Source of the DNA: Amoebophrya sp. A120
Taxonomy: Eukaryota > Sar > Dinophyceae > Syndiniales > Amoebophryaceae
DNA length: 64,000 nucleotides
Direction of reading: 5' to 3'
Assembly: GCA_905178155.1 (NCBI GenBank)
Contig: CAJINV010000010.1
Location: forward strand, 3,492,587 to 3,556,586
Shown here: piece after piece, positions 29,410 to 40,900 of the stretch
Position numbering within the stretch: the stretch's first letter is position 1
Layout of the letters: each line of letters begins with the position of its first letter
The notes under the pieces: generated by a model
Told to the model about the DNA's origin: nothing
Databases searched by the model: none
What the model saw: the letters and a program-made list of their open reading frames with translations, nothing else
Position numbers and translations under genes: made by a program

Positions 29410-31278
29410 TCAGTCGGAATCGTCCCACCGCGAAGCCTTCTTTTCCTTTATCCTATGTAAAAACGTCCCCACACCCATAGTCAAGATGGGGAATCGGCTA
29501 GACAAATCCACAAGCTCTGGCTGTTTTGCATGACAAATTTGGACTCGTAGTGTAGTGCTGTTTAAGGTAGTTCAGTTGTAGCATCACAGATCTAGTATGT
29601 CATGCTGCTTGGAGAATGACAAATTCCACAACACGACTAGAAAACGCTTCTCATGGGGCTCCGCATGAGAAACATTTTCAGCATGCAGATTTGCATTACA
29701 ACTATGGTGTGGGCACATTTTTAACTACGATATCCTTCTTTCTCTCCCTGTCTCGGTTTTTCGCCCGCTCCGATCGTGGCTGTGGTTGTTCCGCTTCTCC
29801 CTCCTGTTCGTCATGGTTTATTTCTGCTCCCCTCCGGCTTTTCTTGTCCTGCTCTGTGGAGCCGCCTCGCCTTCTAGACCTGTCCCTTCTCTGGTCGGCT
29901 CCATGATCTTCTCTGCCACCATGGTCGTCACTCCCTCTCCGGCGTTGCCGGTCGCGGTTCCGGTGGTCACGCCTTTCGACGTCGTCGCCGCCTCGCTGGT
30001 GTTCGTCTTCCCCACGACCGGGGGTAGTGGATTTTCGCATGTAGTCCCGATCCTCCCGTCTGTGTTGTCCTCTCGGAGATGTAGTTGACCCCTGCTGTTG
30101 TACTACTATCCCCTGCGCCTGATGAAGATCAGCACCGTGCTGTTGATGATGCTGCTGCCCACCGGCGCCCACAGCAGGTGGTTGCACCGCTGCAACCGCG
30201 CCCATCATCTGCTGCTGCTGCTGCCATTCCATGGGGACAATGCCACCCATCTTTCCCTGCGGCGGCACCATGCCGCCACCGTAAAACTGCTGAAACGGCT
30301 GCGGCGGCGCGGCGCCGAGCAACGGCCCCACGCCGGGAATGTGGTGCGACTGCGCTTCGGGATTCGCGGTCGGCTGGGAAAAGTGCGGCTGCGGGGGCAT
30401 GGGGTTGTAGCGGTAGCCGCCTCCTTTTTGTGCAGGTGCTGGTCCACCTCCACCTCCTTTGTTCATGTACGGTTGCTGTTGTTGGTACGGAAACCCGCCC
30501 GGGCCACCCATCGGCATCCCCATCGGCCCCACATTGGGTTGGTTCTGCAGCTGCAGCCCGATTTGCTCGGCCTTCAACCGTTTCGCGTCCATTTCCATCT
30601 TTTTCTCTTCCACGAACCGCTTCGGAATGCCGGAGGGTTCGCTCATGGCAGAGATGAGCAGCTCCCACAGTTCCTGGCAAAATTCCGGGGTCTGCTTGCC
30701 GAGAAAGGGGGTCAAGTTCATTTGGAACTTTTTCGGCTCAATTTTTTCGTCCGCGGTCTGCTTTTCGAAAGTTAGTTGGGAGTTCACATACCTGGGATTT
30801 TGAAAATTTCTCATGCTTGATAGATAATATATTCATTTGTCATGCATACCCGACTGCGCCACATCAAAAACCTTTGCACCGTCGCCGCAAGCAGCTTCGG
30901 ATGCAGGAAATCTAGGGATAGACACATCATTTGTCATGCTTCGCAAACGCAATAGTACTACAGAGTGAAAAAATAAAGAAATGCCAATTTGCCATGCGCA
31001 AAAAAAAAAAAACCTACGAAAAAATTCGCATTGAAATGTAGTAGTAAGTACTCGATAACAATGTCGTCTTCGAATCCCATTATCTCGATGACTTTCGTCT
31101 TAATCCAGGGCTTTATGCTGTCGAAGGTAATTTTGCTCATGTCAATCTCCTTTTTATACAACTCTTCGTTGAACATGCCCTGCTTGGCCATCTGGTTCAT
31201 CACCCGTTTTGTCCCGTCCGCGATGTTCATGCGCTGCGACCCGGCCCCGCGGCCGTGGAAACCGCCAGAACCCTGCAT
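29410..31278 (-). CDS. SRRM1: SRRM1/SRm160-like PWI-domain splicing coactivator
   Basis: Exons 31053-31278, 29733-30791 and 29410-29458; about 440 residues from MQGSGGFHGRG. The first ~130 residues form a PWI domain: KPWIKTKVIEIMGFEDDIVI, then EYVNSQLTFEKQ, ending FCQELWELLISA. The motif order and the spacing to GIPKRFVEEKK match metazoan SRRM1, a nuclear-matrix serine/arginine-rich coactivator that bridges splicing complexes and binds RNA/DNA through PWI. The middle is Pro/Gly/Gln/Met-rich with poly-Gln runs. The C-terminus is Arg/Asp/Glu/Ser-rich (RDRSRRRGGSTEQDKKSRR), a degenerate RS-like region with more RD/RE than RS dipeptides. It ends KKASRWDDSD at TGA 29410-29412. This is a spliceosomal cofactor in a genome with very unusual introns; any link to introner splicing is speculation. 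Confidence 0.85.
29459..29732. mobile_element. Introner, family C
   Basis: Duplication TCCTT at 29454-29458 and 29733-29737. The join reads RERKKEKKASRW and then the stop. Confidence 0.87.
30792..31052 (-). other. Canonical GT-AG intron
   Basis: Minus strand: ATCGA then GTACTTACTAC, ending AAAATCCCAG before GTATGTGAAC. The join gives IVIEYVNSQL, matching the PWI domain without gap. Confidence 0.78.
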
Positions 31279-32142
31279 TTTGGTTCCTTTGTAGTTTGAT
31301 GCTGGTGATAATTATTTTGGTACGTAACCACTTCTACTTCACTATCACTATACTGACCGCATCGAAAGATGAAGAACGGTCTTAGCTCCTCCTGCGCACA
31401 CAGTACTGCTATCTAGTCAAATCCCGGCTCAACATCGGGAAGATGAAGATACTTAACTACAACGGTATGAGCTTATACAGGAAGCCTGATCATTACAAAG
31501 AGATCTTCTTCTTCTTCCCGCGTCCCGTCGCGTTCTTCGCTGTGAAAGGACAATAATTTTTAGTACGATTATATTATTTTCCCAAAGTTTCTTGAAATGA
31601 AAAAGTACAGTACTGACCTCTTCTTAATTCGCAGCGAGATAGAAAGACCACAGAGATGAAATAATTTTCGATTTATTGAAAACAAGGAAGCTATGGGAGG
31701 ATCCAATCATGTGGCAGTTTTTTTTCGTTCTTCTAGCATGGTGTTTTATTCATTGTTTCTACTGTATTCTGATCTTGCGCTGCACTTGTTTCCGGCCCTG
31801 AAAAAGTGGAAACTGGTGAAAAAATTTGGTACTATTCATTGGACCACTAGCACTACAACTTGGCAGGAAAAATTCATAAAGGTAAGTCTTTCCGCGATAT
31901 TAATTACCGTGAACAATGTCGCGCTCATTTTCGATTTGACCTGGAGGACCCTTGCTTTCGGGACGTCTTGTGCAGCCTACGAAGCACTACAGAATTCCAT
32001 TACATTCCTTCATGGTTCGGAAAAAAAAATTCATCTTTTCTACTATCGAAAAACCCACCAGTTATGTACTTCTAGCTGGGACAGGGTTCTTGTGTCCTTA
32101 TAATATTCATGCTGGAAAAAATGTACTTGCTTCAAAACCAGC
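31279..32142. other. Intergenic spacer
   Basis: No confident gene. A short minus-strand open segment at 31500-31545, preceded by a TTTCACAG acceptor, could be an exon of a small gene ending in basic or acidic residues, but no partner exon is convincing. Confidence 0.5.
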
Positions 32143-32582
32143 TCAGTTCCCCACGTCCGCGCAACTGCCCAGGCACTGTACGTAGCTGTGGCCGTTGTTG
32201 TATGAACTCCAAAAGTTGTATCGTACTCGTATAAATGCATTACAAATTTCCTCAGCATGAGTAGACAGGAAATTTGTGATGCAGATTCACCTTAAGAAAA
32301 AGATTTGTAATGCATGATTGCAACACAAGTACGATACTGTTGCACAGGATATGTTGTGGCACTTCTCGAAGCACTCCGCCTTGCAGTAGGGACAGTCTTT
32401 GGAGGATGTCTCTTCTTGCAGGAGGGACAACAGCATGAGGGGACTTGTAGTTTCTGTCGTCTGTTTTTTGTCCTGCGGAATTATGTCCAGGAAATCCGCA
32501 ACGTCGCTGTCCTCCAGGTCTGCCACGGCGTCTGCCAGTTCGGAGTCTTCTTGTTGCTCCACCTCCGCTGATGTACTAGCAG

Positions 32583-32626
<44 letters not shown>

Positions 32627-35600
32627 TTCGCGGCTCCAGCTCCCGATGCCAACGTGTTTCTTGTCGTTGTGGTGTCCAAAAACAGCACGTCCATTTCATT
32701 CGCAGCGTCGCTTTCCGCGGTGTCATTCGACATTTCGTCGTCGTTTTGCTCCTTTTCATTCACTATGCATTGCAAACACCGATCTGGGTCAAGATCTGGA
32801 GATTTGTGTTGCTGATACTCGACGCATCTTCTTCGTAGAGTACCAGCTCTGCGGCATACCAGCATGAGAAGTCTGCTAGTTTGCGAGGCTTGTTGCCGAT
32901 TCATTCGTATAAGTACTTACATCGCATGACAAACTAAGCTATTCTCAGCATGACAAAAAAACTGGCTATAGTTGCATTTTAATGATGCATCACAAATACA
33001 AATCCTTGCTGTCCACCTTCTCCTTCAAATCTATGCATTACAAATCCAGACCTCCCAGGGTCAGTATTTTATGCAATTCATACTCACTGGTGACTCCGTT
33101 TCCAAATCCTTCTCGGCTTCCTCCTCGGTCACCGTTTCGGGCACGGGCTCCCCCGCCTCCGCCGTCGGCGCATCGTCGTTTGCAGGGTGTTGCTGCTCCT
33201 CCGCGGGAGCCGGGACTGCCGTAGCTTCGGACCCCGTGCTATCGTATTTAAAAACGTCCCCACCCCAGAGCAGTAGTGCAAATCTGCATGCTAAAAATGT
33301 TTCTCATGCGAAGCCCCATGAGAAGCATTACGTAGTCGCGTTTTGGGATTTTTCATGCTCCAATCAGCATGATATACCAGATCTGTGATGCTGCTTAACT
33401 ACCTCAAACAGCACTACACGACGAGTCCAAATTTGTCATGCAAAACAGCCAAAATCTGTGGATTTGTCTAGCCAATTCTCCATCTTCACTATGGGGTGGG
33501 GACGTTTTTACATAGGATACGTGCCGTCGTGGGCGTTTTCCAACCGTTCCAAATCGCCGACGGACTTCATCAGCTCCTCCTGGGCTTTATCAACTGCAAA
33601 TATGTCTGGGTCTGGAACAAACTTGTGATGCAAGTCAGGGAACAATACGCGCACTGTAAAGCGCTGCCCAGCATGACAAGCTTTTCCGTGGTTCTGAGTT
33701 GCGTAATCCGCATGACAAGCCACGTTTCTGCATGAAAAGCAGGAGCAGCGCTTTGCGGCCACGCAATACAGAACTCAGAGTCATGTCGAACTGGCATGAC
33801 AAATCTCGCAATCTTCCAGACCCAGACATAGTTGCCTTTGATACGCTTCTTGCAGCTTCTGCGCATTCCCCTCTTTCACGGCCTTCAACGCTTTTTGCAT
33901 GGTTTTGATGTTCGACGCCAGTCGGGCGATCTCGACGTGGGTCATTTCCCCCGACTGCCGGCCCTCTTCGAACTTTTTCGCCATGTCTAGGATTTTCTGC
34001 TCCAGCATCCTAGTCACCAACTCCTTTTCCGTCATCTGCTTCCCGTTCGGGTTCTGCTCCTCTGCAGTTTTCAGCCGGCGGACCACTATTCTGTGTAAAA
34101 ACGTCCCCACCCCAGAGTCAAGATGGAGATCTCGCAACGCAAATCCAGAACCTTTGGGAGTCGCGCATGACAAGTTCCTCTCTGTCTTGTAGTGCAGTCT
34201 AGCAAGTGCAGCCGTGGATCACGAAGCCGTCTACTTCTCCTGTTTACAGCATCAGAAAATCCAAAACACTACTGGAAATTAATGCCTCCCTCGCATGGGG
34301 ATGCGCATTACAAATCTTGCTACAATTGCAAATCTGCATGACAACTCTGGGGTGGGGATGTTTTTGCAGAGGATAATCACGAGCGGGGGCTTGGGGTGCT
34401 TTTTCTTCACGACAAAGGGTTTCTTCAGTGGCTTAGCCTCCCCTTTGTCCTCGCCAGCCGCGGCTTTGTCTCCGGGTGCAGCTTCGGTTTTGTCCTTCGG
34501 TGACGTCCTCGCGGCTTCTTCCTTCGACGAAGAAGAAGATGTCGTGGCGGTACCAGCACCGGTAGAAGTTGTACTACCTCCACTATGAAATGCAAAAGTA
34601 TCGGTCTCGTAGAAATCGCATCACAAATTTGCTCAGCATTAGAAATGGAATTTGTAATGCGGCTCTACCTTATTAACAAGATTTGTAATGCAGAAATATA
34701 TTTGCGATTAATACGAGTACGATACTTTTGCAATGCATATCCACTGTGCTCATCCAACCACTCGCCACACAGCTCGACGAGTGGTTTTATCAAGAAGAAA
34801 AATCCCCCCTCCCCATATCAAAGCGGAAATCTGTGATGCAGATTTATGGCCACAAATCAGCTTGGTCATGCTAGAAGGGAAAAGATGCGGACTGTGGTGC
34901 TGGTTGGCGTGGGACCACAGTCTTGCATCTTCAGCATGACAGGAGGCAGCTGCAAGTGGGAAACAGCATGACAAATTTCCTGCAAACGACGCAAGAACTG
35001 CGCCGCTTGGCCTTCTAGCATTACAAGTCGATTTGTGTACTCAAATACAGCATCACAAATTTCGTTTTCGATATGGGGAGGGGGGATTTTTCTTTTTGAT
35101 AGGTTTTTCTTGTTTTTCATTTCCACGCTTCAACAACATCTTCACGAACTTCACCACCTCTAAGGTCGAGAACTCCTTGTCATTCAGAATTTTCCACTGC
35201 TCGTCAAAACTCGCTTTCCGCCGGCTCAACAGCAGTCCCATCAGCAAATTCGTCTTCTGCTCCCGCTTATGCAGTGCAAAAGTATCGTAATCGTACTCGT
35301 ATAAATGCATTACAAATCTCCTCAGCGCGAGAAATGAAATTTGTAATGCGGATTGACCTCAAGTAATGCATGATTGCAATACGAGTATCAGATACTTTTG
35401 CACAGGATACCGCTCCTGGTTCAGAAGGCTGTTCCCGCGAAGTTCCATCTGTTGCGCAACCTCGCTGATCGCTGCGTCCGTCTGTTTTTTCAAAAACGCC
35501 GCATCGAGTTGACCAGAAGTTGAAGTTGCAACACCTCCGCTGCTTTGCTTTTTGCTCTTCACCAACAGGTTCTCCATCTTTTTCACGAAGGGAGACAACA

Positions 35601-35883
35601 CTTCGGTGCTCAATTTCGAATTCTTCACGTTCCGATTGGAGGCCATCAACTTCCGAAACCCGGTCAGAACAGACTGCAGGCGGTGGAGCTCCTTGTCTGC
35701 AGTGGCGGGGGTCGCTGTCGTAGCTGTAGTACCGCCGTACTGGGGAGCAACGAAGGCATCTGCAGCGGTGCAGCAGATGAGCAGCAGAGAGGAGCAGAGC
35801 GACAGCTTCCAACGAGATGAAAAACGACTGCCACCTCCATTACCTGGGGGACGCCCGATCATCATGTCAACTACTACTGCCAT
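32143..35883 (-). CDS. Putative secreted/anchored coiled-coil protein with Cys-rich C-terminus
   Basis: Exons: 35410-35883, 35102-35267, 34740-34788, 34375-34584, 33845-34088, 33520-33587, 33084-33239, 32352-32764 and 32143-32200. The N-terminus has a hydrophobic stretch (WKLSLCSSLLLICCTAADAF) ending in a plausible signal-peptidase site, followed by FVAPQYGG. Then come helical Lys/Glu-rich segments (EEGRQSGEMTHVEIARLASN; DEQWKILNDKEFSTLEVVKF), an Ala/Pro/Glu acidic linker, a poly-Ser tract of ~15 residues encoded by a CTA/TAG-type repeat, and a Cys-rich end (CPYCKAECFEKC, then GHSYVQCLGSCADVGN and TGA at 32143-32145). The spacing of the Cys pairs suggests disulfides or a small metal site. I recognise no family. 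All junctions keep one open frame. Confidence 0.75.
32201..32351. mobile_element. Introner, family D
   Basis: Duplication TGTTG at 32196-32200 and 32352-32356; removal joins FEKCHN-GHSYVQCL. Confidence 0.87.
32581..32624. repeat. Trinucleotide repeat encoding poly-Ser
   Basis: About 14 ACT/CTA units on the plus strand, read as AGT serine codons on the minus strand inside the coding exon. Confidence 0.92.
32765..33083. mobile_element. Introner, diverged (family A-like ends)
   Basis: ATGCATTGCAAACACCGATC start and TATTTTATGCAATTCATAC end; duplication TCACT at 32760-32764 and 33084-33088. The interior does not match the other A copies. Confidence 0.75.
33240..33519. mobile_element. Introner, family C
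   Basis: Duplication CGTGC at 33235-33239 and 33520-33524. Confidence 0.88.
33588..33844. mobile_element. Introner, family A
   Basis: Duplication GCTT at 33584-33587 and 33845-33848. Confidence 0.84.
34089..34374. mobile_element. Introner, family C
   Basis: ATTCTGTGTAAAAACGTCCC start and GGGATGTTTTTGCAGAGGATA end; target repeat short (CAC), so edges are approximate. Confidence 0.8.
34585..34739. mobile_element. Introner, family D
   Basis: Duplication TCCACT at 34579-34584 and 34740-34745. Confidence 0.88.
34789..35101. mobile_element. Introner, family B
   Basis: Duplication GGTTTT at 34783-34788 and 35102-35107. The interior is almost the same as the copies at 135 and 10516. Confidence 0.88.
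35268..35409. mobile_element. Introner, family D
   Basis: Duplication CCGCT at 35263-35267 and 35410-35414. Confidence 0.88.
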
Positions 35884-36531
35884 CTTTTATAGGACGGGAA
35901 CGTCGAAAAAACTGATCTCTCAGAAGAGATTCATCTACAGGAGGAGCGACGAGGTGATGACACTGAAGAGTTCTTGTGAAGACGAACCTGGACTATTTAA
36001 CACGGTAGAACTACATTTTTTCTGATCACTGGTGATCTTGGACCTCCTGACTTGCCCCTATACTATCCATGGAATTTCTCTCTCGTCTCTTAACTGACTT
36101 CTTGTTCCACGTTGCCATTCGACGGAAAAGATGAGTCAGTTTCTGGATCCAGTTTCCCTCTTTCTGTTGCTAGGGCCTGTTGTAGTGTTGAAGCTGAACA
36201 ACGTGATAACATTCGTGGGGAAACAAAGATCTACTTGTCAACCGCACAAGCAGACCAAGTCAACGAAAACATGTTGATTTCATATCTATATTTTTTCACT
36301 ACATGCATAAACCGTTCGTACAACTTTCTCAAAGACCTGTGTACTAGTTTTCCTTCCATTCTCCAAGTACTATACCTCGTTCTCGCATGATATGCAAGAA
36401 TTTTTTTGCATAAGCATTGAACAGTATCCATTCCATTCATCGTCATCAAACAGCGACATTTTGATTTTCGATTTATTTTGTGACTTAAAAAAGTGTAAAG
36501 GTGTAAAAAGTAAGTGAAAATAACTCTTTAT
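35884..36531. other. Intergenic spacer
   Basis: 5' flank of the Cys-rich protein gene; AT-rich, no introner ends, no supported gene. Confidence 0.55.
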
Positions 36532-36832
36532 TTAAATTTTCTGCAAACCAGCAACCGCATTTTTCATCCCCCCGCTGCGAATGTCGCCGTATCGGTTGTC
36601 GGCCGGCCCAACGAGGACGGTGGTCGAAGAGGACGCTGTTGTTTTTACCGCCTGCAACTCCACCTCGCTCTCGCCACCACTGAAGGGCAAAACCAAGTCG
36701 TGCTGCTGCTTGCCGAAAAGGGTCGTGCTGGTCATGATTTGCTGGGGCGGGGGTTCTTGCTGCGGAAGTCCTGCACTTGTTGCGGGAAACACTTCTGCTG
36801 GACGAGCCTGGATAGTAAGTTTGTTGTTTCAT
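36532..36832 (-). CDS. Orphan 3'-terminal exon
   Basis: After a TTACTATCCAG acceptor on the minus strand, an open frame of ~85 codons runs ARPAEVFPATSAGLPQQEPP... to MKNAVAGLQKI and a stop at 36532. It is Pro/Gln/Ser/Thr-rich with no domain. I could not find its upstream exon. It may be the distal exon of the ABHD17-like gene across the repetitive 36.9-37.8 kb block, or of a separate gene. Confidence 0.4.
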
Positions 36833-37011
36833 CCTCAGGTTGACTTTTTCGTATACGATTTCACCGATTCTAGACTACAATTTGACGTTGTCCTGACCTG
36901 TATGCATTTGAGTATTTCACACCCAAAATGATGATGATCTCATCGAAAAAAAAACTGCCGCATAACAGAAATTTCTTCGGCTCCTTTTTCTGCGGTAGAA
37001 GATACTTTGTT

Positions 37012-37962
37012 AAAGATTAAAATACCGAAGAAGAATCCTCTCCTGGTGTCGACATCAAAAGCGCGAGCGCCTCGGCGGGTAGCTTCTGGAAGTGCCCGGC
37101 CCGGCTGCCCGGGCTTGCACAACTCAAGACCTGCCCCCGAAGTCAAGAAAGCAAGGCCCGTAAGACGCGTCCTGGCCCCCGGGGTGTTTGTTTTTGCACG
37201 GCAGACGGAGCGCATTATACAAAAAAAGGCGGGCAACCTTCGCTGCGGGTCGCGTGCCACCCTGGTCGCCCGATGTCCGCCCGACCTCCCCGCGCCTGAT
37301 CTGACTGGCTGCGCCTGCGGCGCAGAAGGCCCCCCCGGCTGCCGGTCGTAGCAACAAAGAATATGGCGCGGGTACTGTAGGCACCCCGGAAGCCCCCCTC
37401 TGAGGCCCCCCCTGAGGCCCCCCCCTAAGGCCCTTCCTGAGGCCCCCCCGGAGGCCCCCCCCGAGGCCCCTTTTCCGTTGCCGCGCACAGTAGCAAAGCA
37501 AGCTCCCCCGGATCGGCCAAAGAGTCGCGCGCGCGAACATTGCCCCGCGCGAACGCCTCGGCGGGTAATTTCATTCTGGAAATGCCCGGCCCGGCTGCCC
37601 GGGATTGCACAACTCAAGACCTGGCCCCGAAGTCAAGAAAATAAGGTCCGCGCAAGATGGTGCCCCGTCTTCTTCGGTTGGCTTCCAGCTGCCTTATGTT
37701 CTTATGGGTGCTCTGCTGCGTGATGCGCCATGTTTTTTGAAGAGCCAGCGCTACCCCTATCCCAGCCTTTTCGTTCCCTCCGTAGGGAGCCTAGCCCAAC
37801 AGTCTTAGTGAGCATTTTGCCGTATACTCAATATCTTCTTGCAAAAGGATCAAGCTCAAGAAAGGGTCGCCCATCAGGGCGACCCGTCTTCTTGTACTAT
37901 GTAAAGATATAAATACCGAAGAAAAATCCTCTCCGAGTGTCGACATGATCAAAAGCTGCTGT
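37012..37962. repeat. GC-rich repeat block flanked by ~50-bp direct repeats
   Basis: The ~53 bases at 37012-37064 recur with a few changes at 37906-37962. Inside, a ~95-bp block at 37069-37165 (centre GGCCCGGCTGCCCGGG) recurs at 37554-37650. A GAGGCCCCCCC-type tandem tract spans 37391-37480, and a perfect hairpin (GGGTCGCCC/GGGCGACCC) lies at 37864-37885. Composition is very different from the flanks. Confidence 0.8.
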
Positions 37963-40900
37963 GTATCTCGCTGTCCACCAAGACCACCACCACCAAGGCC
38001 GTTCAGATGTTCCTGGAACAGACTGGACTGGGATGATGCACCCGTGCTGCTCGTCGCCACCCTCTCGAAAAACGCGGCAAGCACTTGGAAGTACGCGACC
38101 GGGTATCAAGTGCAAATATGTCTGGGTCTGGAAGGATGCAAACCTGTGACGCATACTCGGATCACACAAAAATCTGTCATGCTTAGACAGCAAAGGGAGC
38201 TCCTTTTCCTGTCGCCGAAAGAAGGTGTTTGTCATGCGAATTAAGCATTGGGAAACCGTCTCAAAACCTTTGATGCTAGGCCTTGCATGGCACACCTTCT
38301 GTGTCAAGCAGAGACAGCATCACAAAGCTCAGCAATCTTCCAGACCCAGACATTTTTACATGTGATACCGGGTTGGTCTCGACCACGTCGTTGTGCCCGG
38401 CTTCCAGCGGAAAATACGGCGGGTACCTAGCATGAAGAAACACCACCAGCACTCCAGAAGAGGTAGGATGTCTTTTTAATGCACAACAAAACTCTCCAAG
38501 ATGAAACCACGGGTCCGATAAGCGAAAGAGAAGCGACAAACATGAAGAGGACACAAAATTCAGTTTTTTCAACACATAAGAGTTGTAGTATCAAATGCGG
38601 AAAATGTGATGGTGCCATGCCAGTAACACGACACTTTGAGTGTTTGATTGTCTTCGAAATTTTATATGCGACGTGAGCATGTTTTAGAGGTTGTGATCGA
38701 AGTTGTGGTCGGGCTACATGATCATACATAGATTTTTGTACTTCTTGTTCCAGGTATAGTCTACAAAGAGGACCAGAATTGATGTTCACCGGCGTTTTTA
38801 GGACTATCACACAGCACAAAGACAACCTTGCTAGACTTGTTTTTGATTGGGGGAAACAATACCAAGCCTCTACCCTTAGTCCCAGTGTCATGTCGAGACA
38901 GTGCGTTCGTTGTGCGACAACAAAATTAAATGTTGGTGCACTTTTACAGTGTTTCAACATGACAAAGAGACAGTCGGGTAGAGCTTTTTCTGAAAATTTG
39001 AGAAGCTCCTTGGAGGGCAACGAAGTCCCTCTAGAGCATAGTTATAGTGCTATACGTCAACTTGTCATGCAAAATTGTTGCTTTTTGCCAGGTTCTAAAC
39101 TACCTTGGCTCATCTTCGCACGGTAAAGGGACTACAAGTCGATCGCACATTGTCGATTTTTTTACGTGTGGTCAAGCGAACGAAGCAAACGTTGCAAAAA
39201 ATGGCCCGAGTAGTGAAGTACAGTCGTGTTTCGTTGTAGTGCCCGATCTTTCATATTTTTCCGCTTTTTTGATCACGCTCGTGTACGGTAAGGACGCTTT
39301 ATTCAAAGTTCTTGACAATTATGCAAATCGATAGACAGACAGCTCTTGGCGATATTTTCTCCGTACGAAAGACGGGATGGGCCGACAGATTTTGTGATCG
39401 AGTCGTTTCCGCACGTTGCGACAGCAAAGACAAAGAACGAAGCCCGAATTCTCTTTATTTTCTGCAAATATTGACAGACGTGTTGATCGATAGTATGCAT
39501 TTGCTGCCCATAGTGGCGCCAGCTCTTTTGGACGGATATTTTACTACTTCTGTGCTTCTCGCGAGACGAGTAGAGCAGTAGTAATTCCCTTTGCACGTTC
39601 ATACGCTCACTGTGATGACAAAAAACGAGGGCCCGAGAGATTTTTCATTATTAAGCTAGGGAACCGGATTGATTTTTTATCGAGCTTTGCTCTTCGCTTG
39701 TGGTTGTGAACGGTCATAGTTACTACGTCGCGCTGCTCAGCTCCTTCCCTCACGTCGTTGATCTCATTTGTACGCACGCACGCACGTCAAATAAATCTAG
39801 TACAGACGAGAAGCAATTTTGGACGACCGATTTTTATTTTTTGAGGTATGTTATTGTTCCAATTTTTATCGCCGAGATATTACGGTAATATCGTGGTAGT
39901 AGTTGTTCGCACGGTCGTTCTTGCTGTTGGTCATCCCGACAGGAGCTCCTGCTGACGTGGTTCTTGTTGTACGGCATAGAAGCATAGTGCCCGACGATTT
40001 TTTGCACGGCATACCCGACTTGTTTCCTTTGCAGCTTTACCAAAGTACGGAGAGACGTACTCGGTTAATTTGCCCACGTGAAGACGCATTACAGACGTGT
40101 AAGTAGACGTTGTTACGACAGACGGAGCAGAGGGGGCGCACGACGAGGACTCGCAGGAGATGTAGTTCTACTTCTTTTGCGCATACGTAGGTAATAGAAT
40201 TCGCAGGTGCCCGACGTTGCTGTATTTTGCTCTGACCGCAGACCGCACTGACTTCTGCTATACGACGCTCGCAACCGAAAATGTCTGTACTACCTAACGC
40301 CACAGAATAAGCTTGCTCAAGTCTCTATATTAGAAGAAGTTGCTGTCTCTTTTCCATGCAAGACCACAAACAGACGCGTTTTTTCTGATTCGACGCACAG
40401 CTCTCGTCTCCGATCCTTTTTTTCGATCATTTTTGCCCTTTCATGTTTTCCGCAACAACTCATACGCTACGCTACGAAATTCTATGATTACGAGGACAGA
40501 TCTACGCTACGACATTGCTATCAGAGCTACGAGTTCTTGCAAAAATCTGGAGGCTGGCGCAAGACTGAATCTGTTTTGACGTACTTATTGACCTCTTTGC
40601 CTTTCACGCTACGAAGCCTTTCCTCACGCTACGAGTCCTGTTGCTTTCCTGACGAAGAAAAAACAGTTCTACGTTAACGCTACGCTACGAAGCGAAAGGA
40701 CAGACGCAGTAGTACTTCTTCTACCTAGGGGCTTACTTTGTCGTCATCTCTCTCCTTGCGTCGATTCTTCAACTTGTTATCCGAGCAATAATGCCTGTAA
40801 AACAACAAGCATGTCAAGTACAGACGGTGTGGCTTTTGGATCGTGCTAGTTAATCGGAGACAGAGCTACTTTTGTGCCCGACACGGCGTCACAGACCGAA

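Noticed and set aside
36940-37617. 225-codon minus-strand ORF, Gly/Ala/Arg-rich
   Set aside because: It runs through a GC-rich block with internal duplication and a GAGGCCCCC tract. No splice sites, domain or start context support it.
37864-37885. Perfect GC hairpin resembling a bacterial terminator
   Set aside because: The context is eukaryotic and lies inside the repeat block; no bacterial gene signals are nearby.
38427-39020. 197-codon minus-strand ORF next to the hydrolase exon
   Set aside because: It lies in the long intron and overlaps its acceptor. No domain, and the codon pattern looks random.
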